A DNA stretch of 64,000 bases from Geothrix sp. (GTDB lineage: Bacteria > Acidobacteriota > Holophagae > Holophagales > Holophagaceae). The DNA is taken from contig NZ_JAHRYQ010000001.1 of assembly GCF_020622065.1 (NCBI RefSeq), positions 744,001-808,000 on the forward strand, written 5' to 3'. The notes beneath the pieces were generated by a model. The model searched no databases. It was not told where the DNA came from and saw only the letters and a program-made list of their open reading frames with translations. The position numbers were made by a program, and so were the translations under genes. Of the stretch, positions 42,201 to 49,391 are shown piece after piece (the first letter of the stretch is position 1; each line of letters begins with the position of its first letter).

Positions 42201-42534
42201 GCTGTTCCTGGATCTCAGCCACGACGAGGCCAAACGGGAGGGGCGCCTGAAGACCGATGGTGACCTGATCGAAGCCATCATCCACGGCGCTGTGAAGCGC
42301 GTCCGACCCAAGGCCATGACGGTCTTCGCGGCCTTCATGGGCCTGCTGCCCATCATGTGGAGCACGGGCACGGGCGCCGATGTGATGAAGCGCATCGCCG
42401 CCCCCATGGTGGGGGGCCTCGCCACCAGTTTTCTGCTGGAGCTGCTGGTCTATCCCGCCATCTACTACCTCTGGAAGCGCAAAGAGGTGGTGGAAGGTCC
42501 GCCCACGCCCCTCCCCGTGCCAGAACCGGCCTGA
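39214..42534 (+). CDS. cusA: CusA/CzcA-type heavy-metal RND efflux pump
   Basis: 1106 residues, somewhat longer than E. coli CusA. Twelve expected helices and two periplasmic loops; GIAISIGVLVDGAIVEVEN carries the proton-relay Asp of helix 4, and GLIALMGLDAETGVFMLLFL matches the helix-10 region of HME pumps. LGAPKVKAVRALSDFGFSYV and the DALPDLSDTQVI start are diagnostic of the Cus/Sil branch. An insertion around WREKPRWFSSWAPDFL explains part of the added length. With the CusB-like neighbour it should form a tripartite pump exporting Cu(I)/Ag(I). Confidence 0.94.
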   Translation: MSAPVGYDPEHPTFLQRIIRFSAENRWLVMAASVVLIAMSFWTMRHIPLDALPDLSDTQVIVYSKWDRSPDIVEDQVTYPIVTALLGAPKVKAVRALSDFGFSYVYVIYEDGTDIYWARSRTLEYLSKITSSLPPGVTPVIGPDATSVGWVYQYALVDRSGKHSTDELRSLQDWFLRYAIQSTPGVAEVATVGGQARQFQVQVDPNKMAAYKIPIEAVIGAVKGANSEVGGRLVEYSGREYMVRGRGYVKTTKDLEQAVLKAENGTPVRLGDVATVTLGPEMRRGLADLDGQGDVVGGIVVMRQGENALNVIDRVKAKINDLKQGLPEGVEVVTVYDRSELIDNAIKTVKHKLIEEMIVVSIIILIFLWHIPSAIVPIITIPVSVALAFIPMYGIGQNANLMSLAGIAISIGVLVDGAIVEVENAYKKIEKWIEAGKPGSFYQVRLEALMEVGPSVFFSLLVVAVSFLPIFTLLDQEGRLFKPLAFSKNFAMGIAALLALTLDPAMRMLFARVEPFQFKPKWLAWTFTQFVVGKYYAEEKHPISVFLHRIYEGPCRFVVKHAKATIAVAVLLVLATIPAFVSLGSEFMPPLNEGTLLYMPSTLPGLSQTEAQRILQVQDRLIRTVPEVGSVFGKAGRADTATDPAPFSMMETVIVLKPEDQWREKPRWFSSWAPDFLKAALRPIWRDRITEEEIVADLDRVVRLPAIPNAWTMPIKARQDMLSTGIRTPIGLKINGADLDTIQKVAVEAERILSGVPGTRSAFAERTAQGYFLDFVLKREQLARYGLSVEQANMLVMTAIGGDNQSTVYDGRARYPVNVRYARDYRENPDALNRVLIPTPGGALIPMEEIADLKWANGPAMIRDENGQMNGYVLVDFDTSKIDVGSYVQHAKAAVEKELKLPPGYSLTWSGQYENMIRVKERLKIILPITLVLIFGLLYANTKSAFKASVVMLAVPFSAIGAFWLLWALGYNMSIAVWVGLIALMGLDAETGVFMLLFLDLSHDEAKREGRLKTDGDLIEAIIHGAVKRVRPKAMTVFAAFMGLLPIMWSTGTGADVMKRIAAPMVGGLATSFLLELLVYPAIYYLWKRKEVVEGPPTPLPVPEPA

Positions 42535-42612
42535 CCTCTCCCGCGGTGGCCCCATGCACGGCCTGGGTTCCATCCACCATCGTCTTTTGGCCGTGGCCCT
42601 CAAGGAGTCCCC

Positions 42613-42849
42613 ATGCTCACGCCCCTGCTGACCCTCGCCCTGCTGGCGGCGTCCGGCGACAAGCCGGCCCCCGCCACCAACGCCACCTGCCCCGTGTTGG
42701 GCGGCAAAGTCACGGAGAAGTCCAAGACCGTGGCCGTCCGTGGCCGCGAGTACCGCCTCTGCTGCGCCGGCTGCGACACCAAGCTGCTCAAGGACCCGGA
42801 CAAGTTCCTGGAGAAGGACGGAACGCCGAAGAACGCGAAGAAGAAGTAG
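42613..42849 (+). CDS. Exported YHS/TRASH-like mini-protein A
   Basis: 78 residues. Short signal peptide (LLTLALLAASGDKPA), then a YHS/TRASH-like metal-binding fold: TCPVLGGKV, VRGREYRLCCAGCD, KLLKDPDKFLEKDG and a Lys-rich tail. The cysteines (one near the start, three in LCCAGC) suit soft-metal binding. It lies 78 bases after cusA, probably in the same transcript. A second copy (43239) matches it closely in the C-terminal half, so one arose by duplication. Confidence 0.8.
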   Translation: MLTPLLTLALLAASGDKPAPATNATCPVLGGKVTEKSKTVAVRGREYRLCCAGCDTKLLKDPDKFLEKDGTPKNAKKK

Positions 42850-42945
42850 GGACCCCCGGATTTCCTCCCTTGAACGGCGGCTCCTTCGGGGGCCGCCGCC
42901 GCGTCTGGAGAAAGGGTATGCTGGGGCATCGATCCGGAGTGGCCC

Positions 42946-43203
42946 ATGAAAGCAGCCGTGCTCGTCCTATTCGCCGCAGGGTGGGGGCTTGGTCCTACGC
43001 TGGCCCCGCCCCGCCTGCCCGCCGTGGCCCAGCCACTCCGCCTGGAGGCCACCTCCACGAAGCCGTTGCCCTGGTGGAATTCCGCGGAGCGGGAGCGGAT
43101 CCGGTCGCTCGGCGCGCCGGTCTTCCTCGACCTGGGGACCTTCCCGGGGCGTCCCGACCTGGGGAACCCCCAGGCACCCCAGTTCCCGAAACCGCTCTGG
43201 TGA
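42946..43203 (+). CDS. Hypothetical exported peptide between the YHS mini-genes
   Basis: 85 residues from ATG 42946 with a hydrophobic leader (AVLVLFAAGWGLGPTLAPP), followed by a Pro/Trp-rich sequence (STKPLPWWNSAERERIRSLG) and no cysteine. No family recognised. Being flanked by two duplicated metal-binding genes suggests a part in the same system, but it could be a non-coding frame. Confidence 0.45.
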   Translation: MKAAVLVLFAAGWGLGPTLAPPRLPAVAQPLRLEATSTKPLPWWNSAERERIRSLGAPVFLDLGTFPGRPDLGNPQAPQFPKPLW

Positions 43204-43238
43204 TCCAGAGCGCGTCCAACCTTCTTCCTGGAGTTCCC

Positions 43239-43481
43239 ATGCTTCACGCCGCCCTGCTCACCCTGGCCGTCCTGGCCGCTCCCGCCGCCGAGAAGGTCAA
43301 GCCGGCCACCAACACCAAGGATCCTGTCTGCAAGATGACGGTGGACGCCAAGTCCGCGACCTTCGCCGTGCGGGGCCAGGCCTACCGCGTGTGCAGCAAG
43401 TCCTGCGGGGCCTCGCTCCAGAAGGATCCCGACAAGTACCTGGAGAAGGATGGCTCCGTGAAGGCGGAGAAGAAGAAGTAG
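43239..43481 (+). CDS. Exported YHS/TRASH-like mini-protein B
   Basis: 80 residues from ATG 43239 behind GGAG. Signal-like N-terminus (AALLTLAVLAAPAAE), then DPVCKMTVD, VRGQAYRVCSKSCGA and LQKDPDKYLEKDG with a Lys-rich end. DPVC-M is the canonical YHS opening; the four-Cys pattern differs slightly from copy A (CSKSC instead of CCAGC). Short upstream (GGAGTTCCC-ATG-CT) and downstream hairpin sequences also resemble those around copy A, showing that the whole cassette was duplicated. A terminator follows directly. Confidence 0.83.
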   Translation: MLHAALLTLAVLAAPAAEKVKPATNTKDPVCKMTVDAKSATFAVRGQAYRVCSKSCGASLQKDPDKYLEKDGSVKAEKKK

Positions 43482-43506
43482 GCCTTCTTCCTTCAAATCC
43501 AACCGG

Positions 43507-43529
43507 CGGCTCCTTCGGGAGCCGTTTTT
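43507..43529 (+). terminator. Rho-independent terminator after the YHS gene B
   Basis: CGGCTCC-TTCG-GGAGCCG stem-loop with an extra-stable TTCG tetraloop, followed by TTTTT. It ends the Cus-type transcript. A related hairpin without T-run (GGCGGCTCCTTCGGGGGCC, about 42875-42893) follows mini-protein A. Confidence 0.88.
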
Positions 43530-43744
43530 CATGGGTGGGAAAAGGGAGAGGTGAGTCATGGGAAGAAATGGGGAAGGATCGTAATTTCATACTGCAAAGG
43601 CCGAAAAATTAACATCTCTTAACCGCCGGGAGTAGGATCGGGGCCCTAGGCTGGACCCGCTCCTCCCTCTGTTCATGCCCACGGCGGCCGGCTCGAGATC
43701 CGCCGGCCCCTGTTCACCCATCCCACTTGCTCCGGAGGTGTCTT

Positions 43745-45409
43745 GTGCGCGTGGCAGCTTCCCTTCTCGCTCCCGTTTTCCTCCCCGCGCTCCTGCTGGC
43801 GGCACCGCCGGATCCGGTCCACAGTGAGGCCCTCTTCCGGGAGGCGCGGGGCCACTTGGCCGCGCGGGCATTCCAGATGGGGCTCGGACCCCAGGCCGGG
43901 TTCACTTTCAAGAACCATGTGGCCGATGCCCTCGGCGAGGACCATGTGCGGGTCCACCAGACCCACCGGGGCGTTCCCGTGTTCGAGGGGGAGGCCATCC
44001 TCCACTTCCGGAACGGCCGGGTGCGCGCGGTCACCGACGACCTGGTGCGCGGGCTTGGCCTCGGCGTGGAGCCGGCCCTGGGGCGATCCGAGGCCCTGGC
44101 CTCGGCCCATGCCGCCCTGGCCCCGCGGGGCAGCTACGCGCACGAACCCACGGTGGAGCTCGTGATCGCCGGCATCGACACCGGCGGGCAGGGCCGGGCC
44201 GCCACCCGCCAGATCCTGGCCTACCATGTCCATACCGAGCTCGAGAACGGCGCCCAGGAGACGAAGCATACGGACTTCCTGGTGGACGCGCATACGGGCG
44301 CGGTCCTCGAGTCCTGGGACACATTGCGGACGGCGGGAACCACCGGCACCGGCCAGTCCCAGTGGTACGGCCAGGTCTCCCTCAGCACCAACAGCACGGG
44401 CTCCGGCTACGAGCTGCGGGACACGACCCGGGGGCAGGGCGGCACCTTCGGCAACAATGTGACCACCAACCTGCTGAACAAGACCACGGGGAACGGTGCC
44501 ATCTTCACCGACGGCGACGATGCCTGGGGGGATGGGCTCCAGTACGACGGCGTGGCCGGCACCGGCGCCAACGCCCAGACCGCCGGTGTGGACGGACACC
44601 GCGGCATGCAGGCCACCTGGGACTTCTACCTGAATGCCTTCGGGCGGAACGGCATCGACGATGCGGGCAAGGCCACCTACAGCCGGATGCACTACAGCAG
44701 CCAGTACGACAATGCGTTCTGGTCCGACAGCTGCTTCTGCATGACCTACGGGGACGGCCAGGTGGGCGGCTCCGTGGGGGAGGCTGACCTGGACACCGCC
44801 GGCCACGAGATGAGCCACGGCGTCTGCGCCGCCACGGCGAACCTGGTCTACCGCAAGGAATCGGGCGGCCTCAACGAGGCCAACTCCGACATCCTCGGCA
44901 CCCTGGTGGAGTTCTACACCCTGAATGGGGGCACCGGCAGCGTCATCCCCACCGCCCCCGGTCCCGGCCCCATCACGGCGAACTATCGGCTGTTCGAAAA
45001 CAGCTGGGGTCACGCCTACCCGAACAACGCCCTGCGCTGGATGTACCAGCCCAGCCTCGATGGCCGCAGCCCGGATTTCTATGACCCCAGGCTCGGGCGC
45101 CTGGATGTGCACTACAGCTCGGGGGTGGCCAACCACTTCTTCTTCCTGCTGGCCCACGGCAGCCAGGCGGACGCCCTCAGCGATGGGATCGCCTCGCCCA
45201 TGACCAACGGCGTCGCCAGCATCACGGGCATTGGCAACGACCGCGCCGGCCACATCTGGTACCGCGCCCTCACGGCCTACATGACCAAGCGCACGGACTA
45301 CGCCGGGGCCCGCGTCGCGACGCTGAATGCCGCCGCGGACCTCTTCGGTGCCGGTTCCGCGGAATACGCGGCCGTGAACCAGGCCTGGCTGGCCGTGAAT
45401 GTGAAGTAG
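43745..45409 (+). CDS. M4 (thermolysin) family secreted metalloprotease
   Basis: 554 residues from GTG 43745, which has GGAGG six bases upstream; a TTG six codons earlier lacks support. Signal peptide, FTP/PepSY-type propeptide (VHQTHRGVPVFEGEAILHF), then the catalytic domain with GHEMSHG (HExxH at 354-358) and GGLNEANSDILG, whose Glu is the third zinc ligand. The catalytic His of the C-terminal lobe is seen in LDVHYSSGVANHF. It ends with the normal domain, without added cell-wall or P domains. An extracellular or periplasmic endopeptidase is expected. The upstream 262 bases hold the terminator and an AT-rich stretch with TTAAC repeats. Confidence 0.92.
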   Translation: MRVAASLLAPVFLPALLLAAPPDPVHSEALFREARGHLAARAFQMGLGPQAGFTFKNHVADALGEDHVRVHQTHRGVPVFEGEAILHFRNGRVRAVTDDLVRGLGLGVEPALGRSEALASAHAALAPRGSYAHEPTVELVIAGIDTGGQGRAATRQILAYHVHTELENGAQETKHTDFLVDAHTGAVLESWDTLRTAGTTGTGQSQWYGQVSLSTNSTGSGYELRDTTRGQGGTFGNNVTTNLLNKTTGNGAIFTDGDDAWGDGLQYDGVAGTGANAQTAGVDGHRGMQATWDFYLNAFGRNGIDDAGKATYSRMHYSSQYDNAFWSDSCFCMTYGDGQVGGSVGEADLDTAGHEMSHGVCAATANLVYRKESGGLNEANSDILGTLVEFYTLNGGTGSVIPTAPGPGPITANYRLFENSWGHAYPNNALRWMYQPSLDGRSPDFYDPRLGRLDVHYSSGVANHFFFLLAHGSQADALSDGIASPMTNGVASITGIGNDRAGHIWYRALTAYMTKRTDYAGARVATLNAAADLFGAGSAEYAAVNQAWLAVNVK

Positions 45410-45432
45410 GGCACGGGTTCCCGGTCATCGCC

Positions 45433-46053
45433 TTAAGGGCACCCGTCGAGGACATCCAGCCAGGCTTTCAGGATGAAGGCCGTGGCTCCCCACAGCGGAG
45501 CCTGGGGCAGCTCAAGCCGCGGCACATCGATGGCCAGGCCGTGGCGCTCCAGGCGCTCGATGGTCCAGGGGGCCTGCATAAGTGGGACCAGGGGCAGCAT
45601 GAGGACCTGCTCCAGCTCCCGGTCGAGGCGGTAGAACCGGGGATCTGGCTGCTCCCATCGGAAGAAGACGGGCGTGAAGCGTACCCGGGCCTTGGCCACA
45701 CCATCGGGGAAACAGCCCAATTCCCACAGTCCCTCGGTCAGGCCGATCTCCTCCGCCACCTCGCGGCGGGCCGTGGCGGGCAGGTCGCGGTCGCGGGGTT
45801 CCACCATGCCGCCGGGAAAGGCGATCTCGCCGGGGTGGTGGGGTGCCCCGAAGCCGCGTTGGGCCAGCACGACCTTGCGCGCGCCGGCCGCATCGCCCCA
45901 GAGGATCACGCCCACCGCCGCCCGGCGGGGGTCCTCGGGAAAGCGGGCGCTGAGCTTGTGGGGGGTCGGGCCGAGCTGGGGCCGGCGGAGGCTCTCCGCG
46001 ATCCGGGGCCAGGGGATTGGGGGCGCGTCCTCGGGAGGGCGCCAGGAGGTCAT
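45433..46053 (-). CDS. Nudix hydrolase, CoA pyrophosphatase type
   Basis: 206 residues from ATG 46053; another ATG three codons upstream (46062) is also possible, but the frame further up is not coding. The CoAse motif (UPF0035) RGFGAPHHPGEIAFPGGMVE leads into the Nudix box G-x5-E-x7-REVAEEIG (ATARREVAEEIGL). These enzymes cleave coenzyme A or acyl-CoA into phosphopantetheine and 3',5'-ADP. Stop faces the M4 protease stop 23 bases away. Confidence 0.87.
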   Translation of the reverse strand: MTSWRPPEDAPPIPWPRIAESLRRPQLGPTPHKLSARFPEDPRRAAVGVILWGDAAGARKVVLAQRGFGAPHHPGEIAFPGGMVEPRDRDLPATARREVAEEIGLTEGLWELGCFPDGVAKARVRFTPVFFRWEQPDPRFYRLDRELEQVLMLPLVPLMQAPWTIERLERHGLAIDVPRLELPQAPLWGATAFILKAWLDVLDGCP

Positions 46054-46222
46054 GGCGCACATCCCGTGCGCCACCCTTTCGGGGTGGTCCTGCGGACCGT
46101 GGTTCTCCGCTCCACCGAACCTGCGTTCCGCCTGGATCGCCCGCCTGCTCGCGGGCTCGCAGCGGTGCCCATAGATCCCTGCCAATGCCTGCATTGGCGG
46201 AAGGAGCCTCCCTGCTCCAACC

Positions 46223-48448
46223 TCATTTCACCTTCCCGAACACCGACCCCTTCACCCGCTCCACGGTGTAGACACCGCGGATCCTGCGAAGGCCGGCCAT
46301 GAGCTCCACGAGGTGGGAGCGGTCGCGCACGCGCAAGGCGATGTGGAAGAGGCCCGCACCCTCCTCGGTGGCCGAGCCGTGGAAGCGCTGGACATTGATG
46401 CCCACCCGCTGGATGCCCTCGGAGACGGCGGCCACCATGCCCGGGCGGTCCTCGGTGGTGAGGGCGATCTCGGTGTCGTAGAGCTCCGTGCCGTGCTTGC
46501 CCCAGGCCACATTCACGCGCCGCTCGGGGTGCATGGTCCCCATGGTGAGCTGGGGGCAGTCGGCGCGGTGGATGGCGGTGCCGCGGGTGCGGGTGATGTA
46601 ACCCACCACCTCGTCGCCCCAGATGGGCTTGCAACAGGCGGCCAGGGCGTAGAGGATGCCCGCGGTATCGCCCACCACCACCGAATCCAGGAGATTCGAG
46701 GTGTTCTCCTTGGGTTTGGCGCGCTCGGGTTCAGGCACCAGGGGCTCGATGAGCTTGTGGACGGTGAGGCGGCCGAAGCCCAGGGACGCGTAGGCGGCGT
46801 CCCAGTTGGCCAGCTTCAGCTCCACGAGGCGCGCGTCGAGCTTGGTCTGGGATTCGGCATCATCCAGGCGCACGCCCATGGCGCGGGCCTCGCGCTCCAG
46901 CCGTTCGCGGCCCAGGGTGATGGCGTGGGCGCGCTCCTCCTCGCGGATGAAGGCCTGGATGCGGCTCTTGGCGCCCGCGGATTTCACGAAACCCAGCCAG
47001 TCGCGGCTGGGCTTGTGGTCGGGCCGGGTGAGGATCTCCACGCGGTCGCCGTTCTGGAGGGTGTGCTTGAGCGGCACCATCCGGCCGTTCACCTTGGCGC
47101 CCACGCAGCGGTGGCCCACCTGGGTGTGGATGGCGTAGGCGAAATCCACGGGCGTGCTGCCTTCCACGAGGCTGCGCAGGTCGCCCTTGGGCGTGAACAC
47201 CTGGATGCGGTTGAAGGTCAGCTCGCCGCGCAGGTTGGCCACCAGGTCCCGGCTGTCCTGGGCGTCCTGGTGCAGTTCGACCATGCGGCGCAGGAAGGCC
47301 ACCTGGTTGATCTCGGAGCGGTTGGCGATGCGGCCGTCCTTGTAGGTCCAGTGGCTGGCGATGCCGGCCTCGGCGTGCAGGTGCATCTCCTCCGTGCGGA
47401 TCTGCACCTCGAAGATGTCCCCGGAGCCCATCAGCACCGTGGTGTGGATGCTCTGGTAGCCGTTCTCCTTGGGGAGGCTGATGTAGTCCTTGAACTTGCC
47501 CGGCACCGGCCGGTAGAGGCCGTGTACGAGGCCCAGGGCCGTGTAGCAGCTGGCACGGTCGGGGCAGATGATGCGGTAGGCCAGCCAGTCGTGGATGTCG
47601 TCGAAGCCCTTGGCCTGGGCGCCCATCTTCTTCCAGATGCCGTAGAGGTGCTTGATGCGGCCGGTGACCAGGGCGTTGATGCCCTGCTGGCGGAGGATGG
47701 CCTCCAGGGAACCCTGGATCTCCTGGATGGTGGCCGACAGCTTGGCGCGCCGGGATTCCACGGCGGAGCGAAGCTCGGCGTACTGTTCCGGCTCCAGCTG
47801 GCGGAAGGCCAGGTCCTCCAGCTCCAGGCGCACGAGGCCCATGCCGAGGCGGTTGGCGAGGGGGGCGTAGAGCTCCAGGGTCTCCCGCGAGATCCGGCGG
47901 CGCTTCTCCTCCTCCATCACGCCCAGCGTCTTCATGTTGTGCAGGCGGTCCGCCAGCTTCACCAGCAGCACCCGCACATCCTTGCCCATGGCCACCAACA
48001 GCTTGCGGACATTCTCGGCGTTGAGCAGGTGCTTGTCCGTGAAGGCCAGCTTGCTCATCTTCGTGAGGCCGTCCACGATCTCGCCGATCTCGTCCCCGAA
48101 CTGCGCCTTCACCTGGGGCAGGGTCATCAGGGTGTCTTCCACCACATCATGCAGCAGGCCGCAGGCCACGCTGGCCGCGTCCAGCCGCCAGTCCGCCAGG
48201 CTCTGGGCCACGGCCAGGGGGTGGAAGAAGTAGGGTTCGCCGCTCTTGCGGAGCTGGGTGGCGTGCATGTCCCGGCCGATGGTGAAGGCCCGGCGGAGCA
48301 GGGCCACATCACCCTTGGGGTGGTGCTGCAGGAAGGCCGCCTTCACCCGGTCGAAGGCCCCGTCCAGGGTCAGACAGGCATCGCCTTCGCAGGCCGACCC
48401 TTCCCCCTCGCGGAGGATAGGTTCCGGGGCTTTCCCAGACACGACCAT
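46223..48448 (-). CDS. relA/spoT: Rel-type bifunctional (p)ppGpp synthetase/hydrolase
   Basis: 741 residues from ATG 48448; a GTG 17 codons upstream would read through the divergent promoter. N-terminal HD hydrolase domain with LLHDVVEDT (intact metal motif) and ADRLHNMKTL; synthetase domain with GRIKHLYGIWKKMG and EVQIRTEEMHLHAEAG; TGS domain (VFTPKGDLRSLVEGSTPVDFAY); zinc-finger/RIS region with ACCKPIWGDEV and HRADCPQL; C-terminal ACT domain (ALTTEDRPGMVAAVSEG). All domains of long Rel are present, so both making and breaking (p)ppGpp are expected. It is transcribed divergently from a methyltransferase gene. Confidence 0.95.
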   Translation of the reverse strand: MVVSGKAPEPILREGEGSACEGDACLTLDGAFDRVKAAFLQHHPKGDVALLRRAFTIGRDMHATQLRKSGEPYFFHPLAVAQSLADWRLDAASVACGLLHDVVEDTLMTLPQVKAQFGDEIGEIVDGLTKMSKLAFTDKHLLNAENVRKLLVAMGKDVRVLLVKLADRLHNMKTLGVMEEEKRRRISRETLELYAPLANRLGMGLVRLELEDLAFRQLEPEQYAELRSAVESRRAKLSATIQEIQGSLEAILRQQGINALVTGRIKHLYGIWKKMGAQAKGFDDIHDWLAYRIICPDRASCYTALGLVHGLYRPVPGKFKDYISLPKENGYQSIHTTVLMGSGDIFEVQIRTEEMHLHAEAGIASHWTYKDGRIANRSEINQVAFLRRMVELHQDAQDSRDLVANLRGELTFNRIQVFTPKGDLRSLVEGSTPVDFAYAIHTQVGHRCVGAKVNGRMVPLKHTLQNGDRVEILTRPDHKPSRDWLGFVKSAGAKSRIQAFIREEERAHAITLGRERLEREARAMGVRLDDAESQTKLDARLVELKLANWDAAYASLGFGRLTVHKLIEPLVPEPERAKPKENTSNLLDSVVVGDTAGILYALAACCKPIWGDEVVGYITRTRGTAIHRADCPQLTMGTMHPERRVNVAWGKHGTELYDTEIALTTEDRPGMVAAVSEGIQRVGINVQRFHGSATEEGAGLFHIALRVRDRSHLVELMAGLRRIRGVYTVERVKGSVFGKVK

Positions 48449-48450
48449 GG

Positions 48451-48503
48451 TTGAGTGTCGCGCAGCCGCTCTTCTGAATCCAGGCGGTTTATCCGACACT
48501 CAA
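48451..48503. promoter_or_regulatory. Divergent promoter flanked by a perfect 10-bp inverted repeat
   Basis: TTGAGTGTCG (48451-48460) and CGACACTCAA (48494-48503) are exact reverse complements. Only two or three bases lie between each arm and the ATG of rel (48448) and of the methyltransferase (48507), so both genes begin with the same ten bases before the start. The region is only 58 bases long and must contain both promoters. Confidence 0.6.
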
Positions 48504-48506
48504 GGA

Positions 48507-49367
48507 ATGCCGCGCCCCTCCGCCCCCGACGATGCCCCCGCCTACAAGGGCTGGACACGCCCCGGCCCCGTGCCGCCGGGCGGTGTGGAGGTGGAACCCG
48601 GCGAGACGCTGGACGGTCTCAGCGGGCGCTGGCGCATCTTCCAGCTGCAGAAGGGCAACCGTTTCAGTGTGGACGACCTCGTGACCGCCTGGTACGGCAC
48701 CACCTGGTGCCCCAGCCCGGGCCGCATCGCGGACTTGGGATCGGGCATCGGCAGCGTGGCCCTCATGGCCGCCTGGCGCTGCCCCGGCGCCGTGGTCCAC
48801 ACGGTGGAAGCCCAGGAGCAGAGCCTGCGCCTGGCCCTCAAGAGCATCCGCTACAACGGCCAGGAGGGCCGGATCTTCCCGCGGCTGGGGGACCTCCGCG
48901 ATCCCGGCCTGTTCGCGGGCGAGGCCCCCTTCGACCTGGTGCTGGGCACGCCGCCCTACTGGCCCGAGGGCCACCGGCTGCCCGCCGCCCACCCACAGTC
49001 CGTGCCCGCGCGCCTGGAGGTGCGTGGCAGCATCGCCGATTACGCCCAGGCCGCGGCCCGCCTCCTCGCCCCGGGCGGGCTGTTCGCCTGTGTCTTCCCG
49101 AACGACCAGCGGGGCCGGGCCCTGACGGCCCTCCACGAGGCGGGGCTGCTGTGCCTCCACCGCCGGGAGATCGTCTTCAAGGAAGGGGAGCCCTACGGTC
49201 TGGATGTCTTCGCCGCCGCGCGCCGCCAGGACCTGCCCGAGGACTTCGAGGCCCGGGCCCAGTGCCCCGAAGTCGAAGCGCCCATCCTCATCCGCCGCGC
49301 CGATGGCAGTGTGGATCCCGCCATCGCGAGGGTGAGGCTGGCCGTGGGGTTCCCTCCGGGGCTCTGA
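48507..49367 (+). CDS. TrmN6-like SAM-dependent methyltransferase
   Basis: 286 residues from ATG 48507; an upstream ATG at 48447 would overlap the opposing rel start. The N-terminal LSGRWRIFQLQKGNRFSVDD matches the entry of TrmN6/YfiC-type enzymes, followed by motif I (ADLGSGIGSVALMAAW), an acidic motif (TVEAQ) and the catalytic tetrad region as GTPPYWPEG, where the usual Asn of NPPY is replaced by Thr. TrmN6 methylates N6 of A37 in tRNA1(Val). With the substitution a different target base or a weakened activity is possible. No good ribosome site is seen. Confidence 0.82.
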   Translation: MPRPSAPDDAPAYKGWTRPGPVPPGGVEVEPGETLDGLSGRWRIFQLQKGNRFSVDDLVTAWYGTTWCPSPGRIADLGSGIGSVALMAAWRCPGAVVHTVEAQEQSLRLALKSIRYNGQEGRIFPRLGDLRDPGLFAGEAPFDLVLGTPPYWPEGHRLPAAHPQSVPARLEVRGSIADYAQAAARLLAPGGLFACVFPNDQRGRALTALHEAGLLCLHRREIVFKEGEPYGLDVFAAARRQDLPEDFEARAQCPEVEAPILIRRADGSVDPAIARVRLAVGFPPGL

Positions 49368-49391
49368 CGGACCAAGATCCAGGACCGGGGA

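Noticed and set aside
46313..48454. 713-residue plus-strand frame antisense to rel
   Set aside because: Rel has all its expected domains on the minus strand; the opposite frame has only Ala/Val/Gly/His-rich text.
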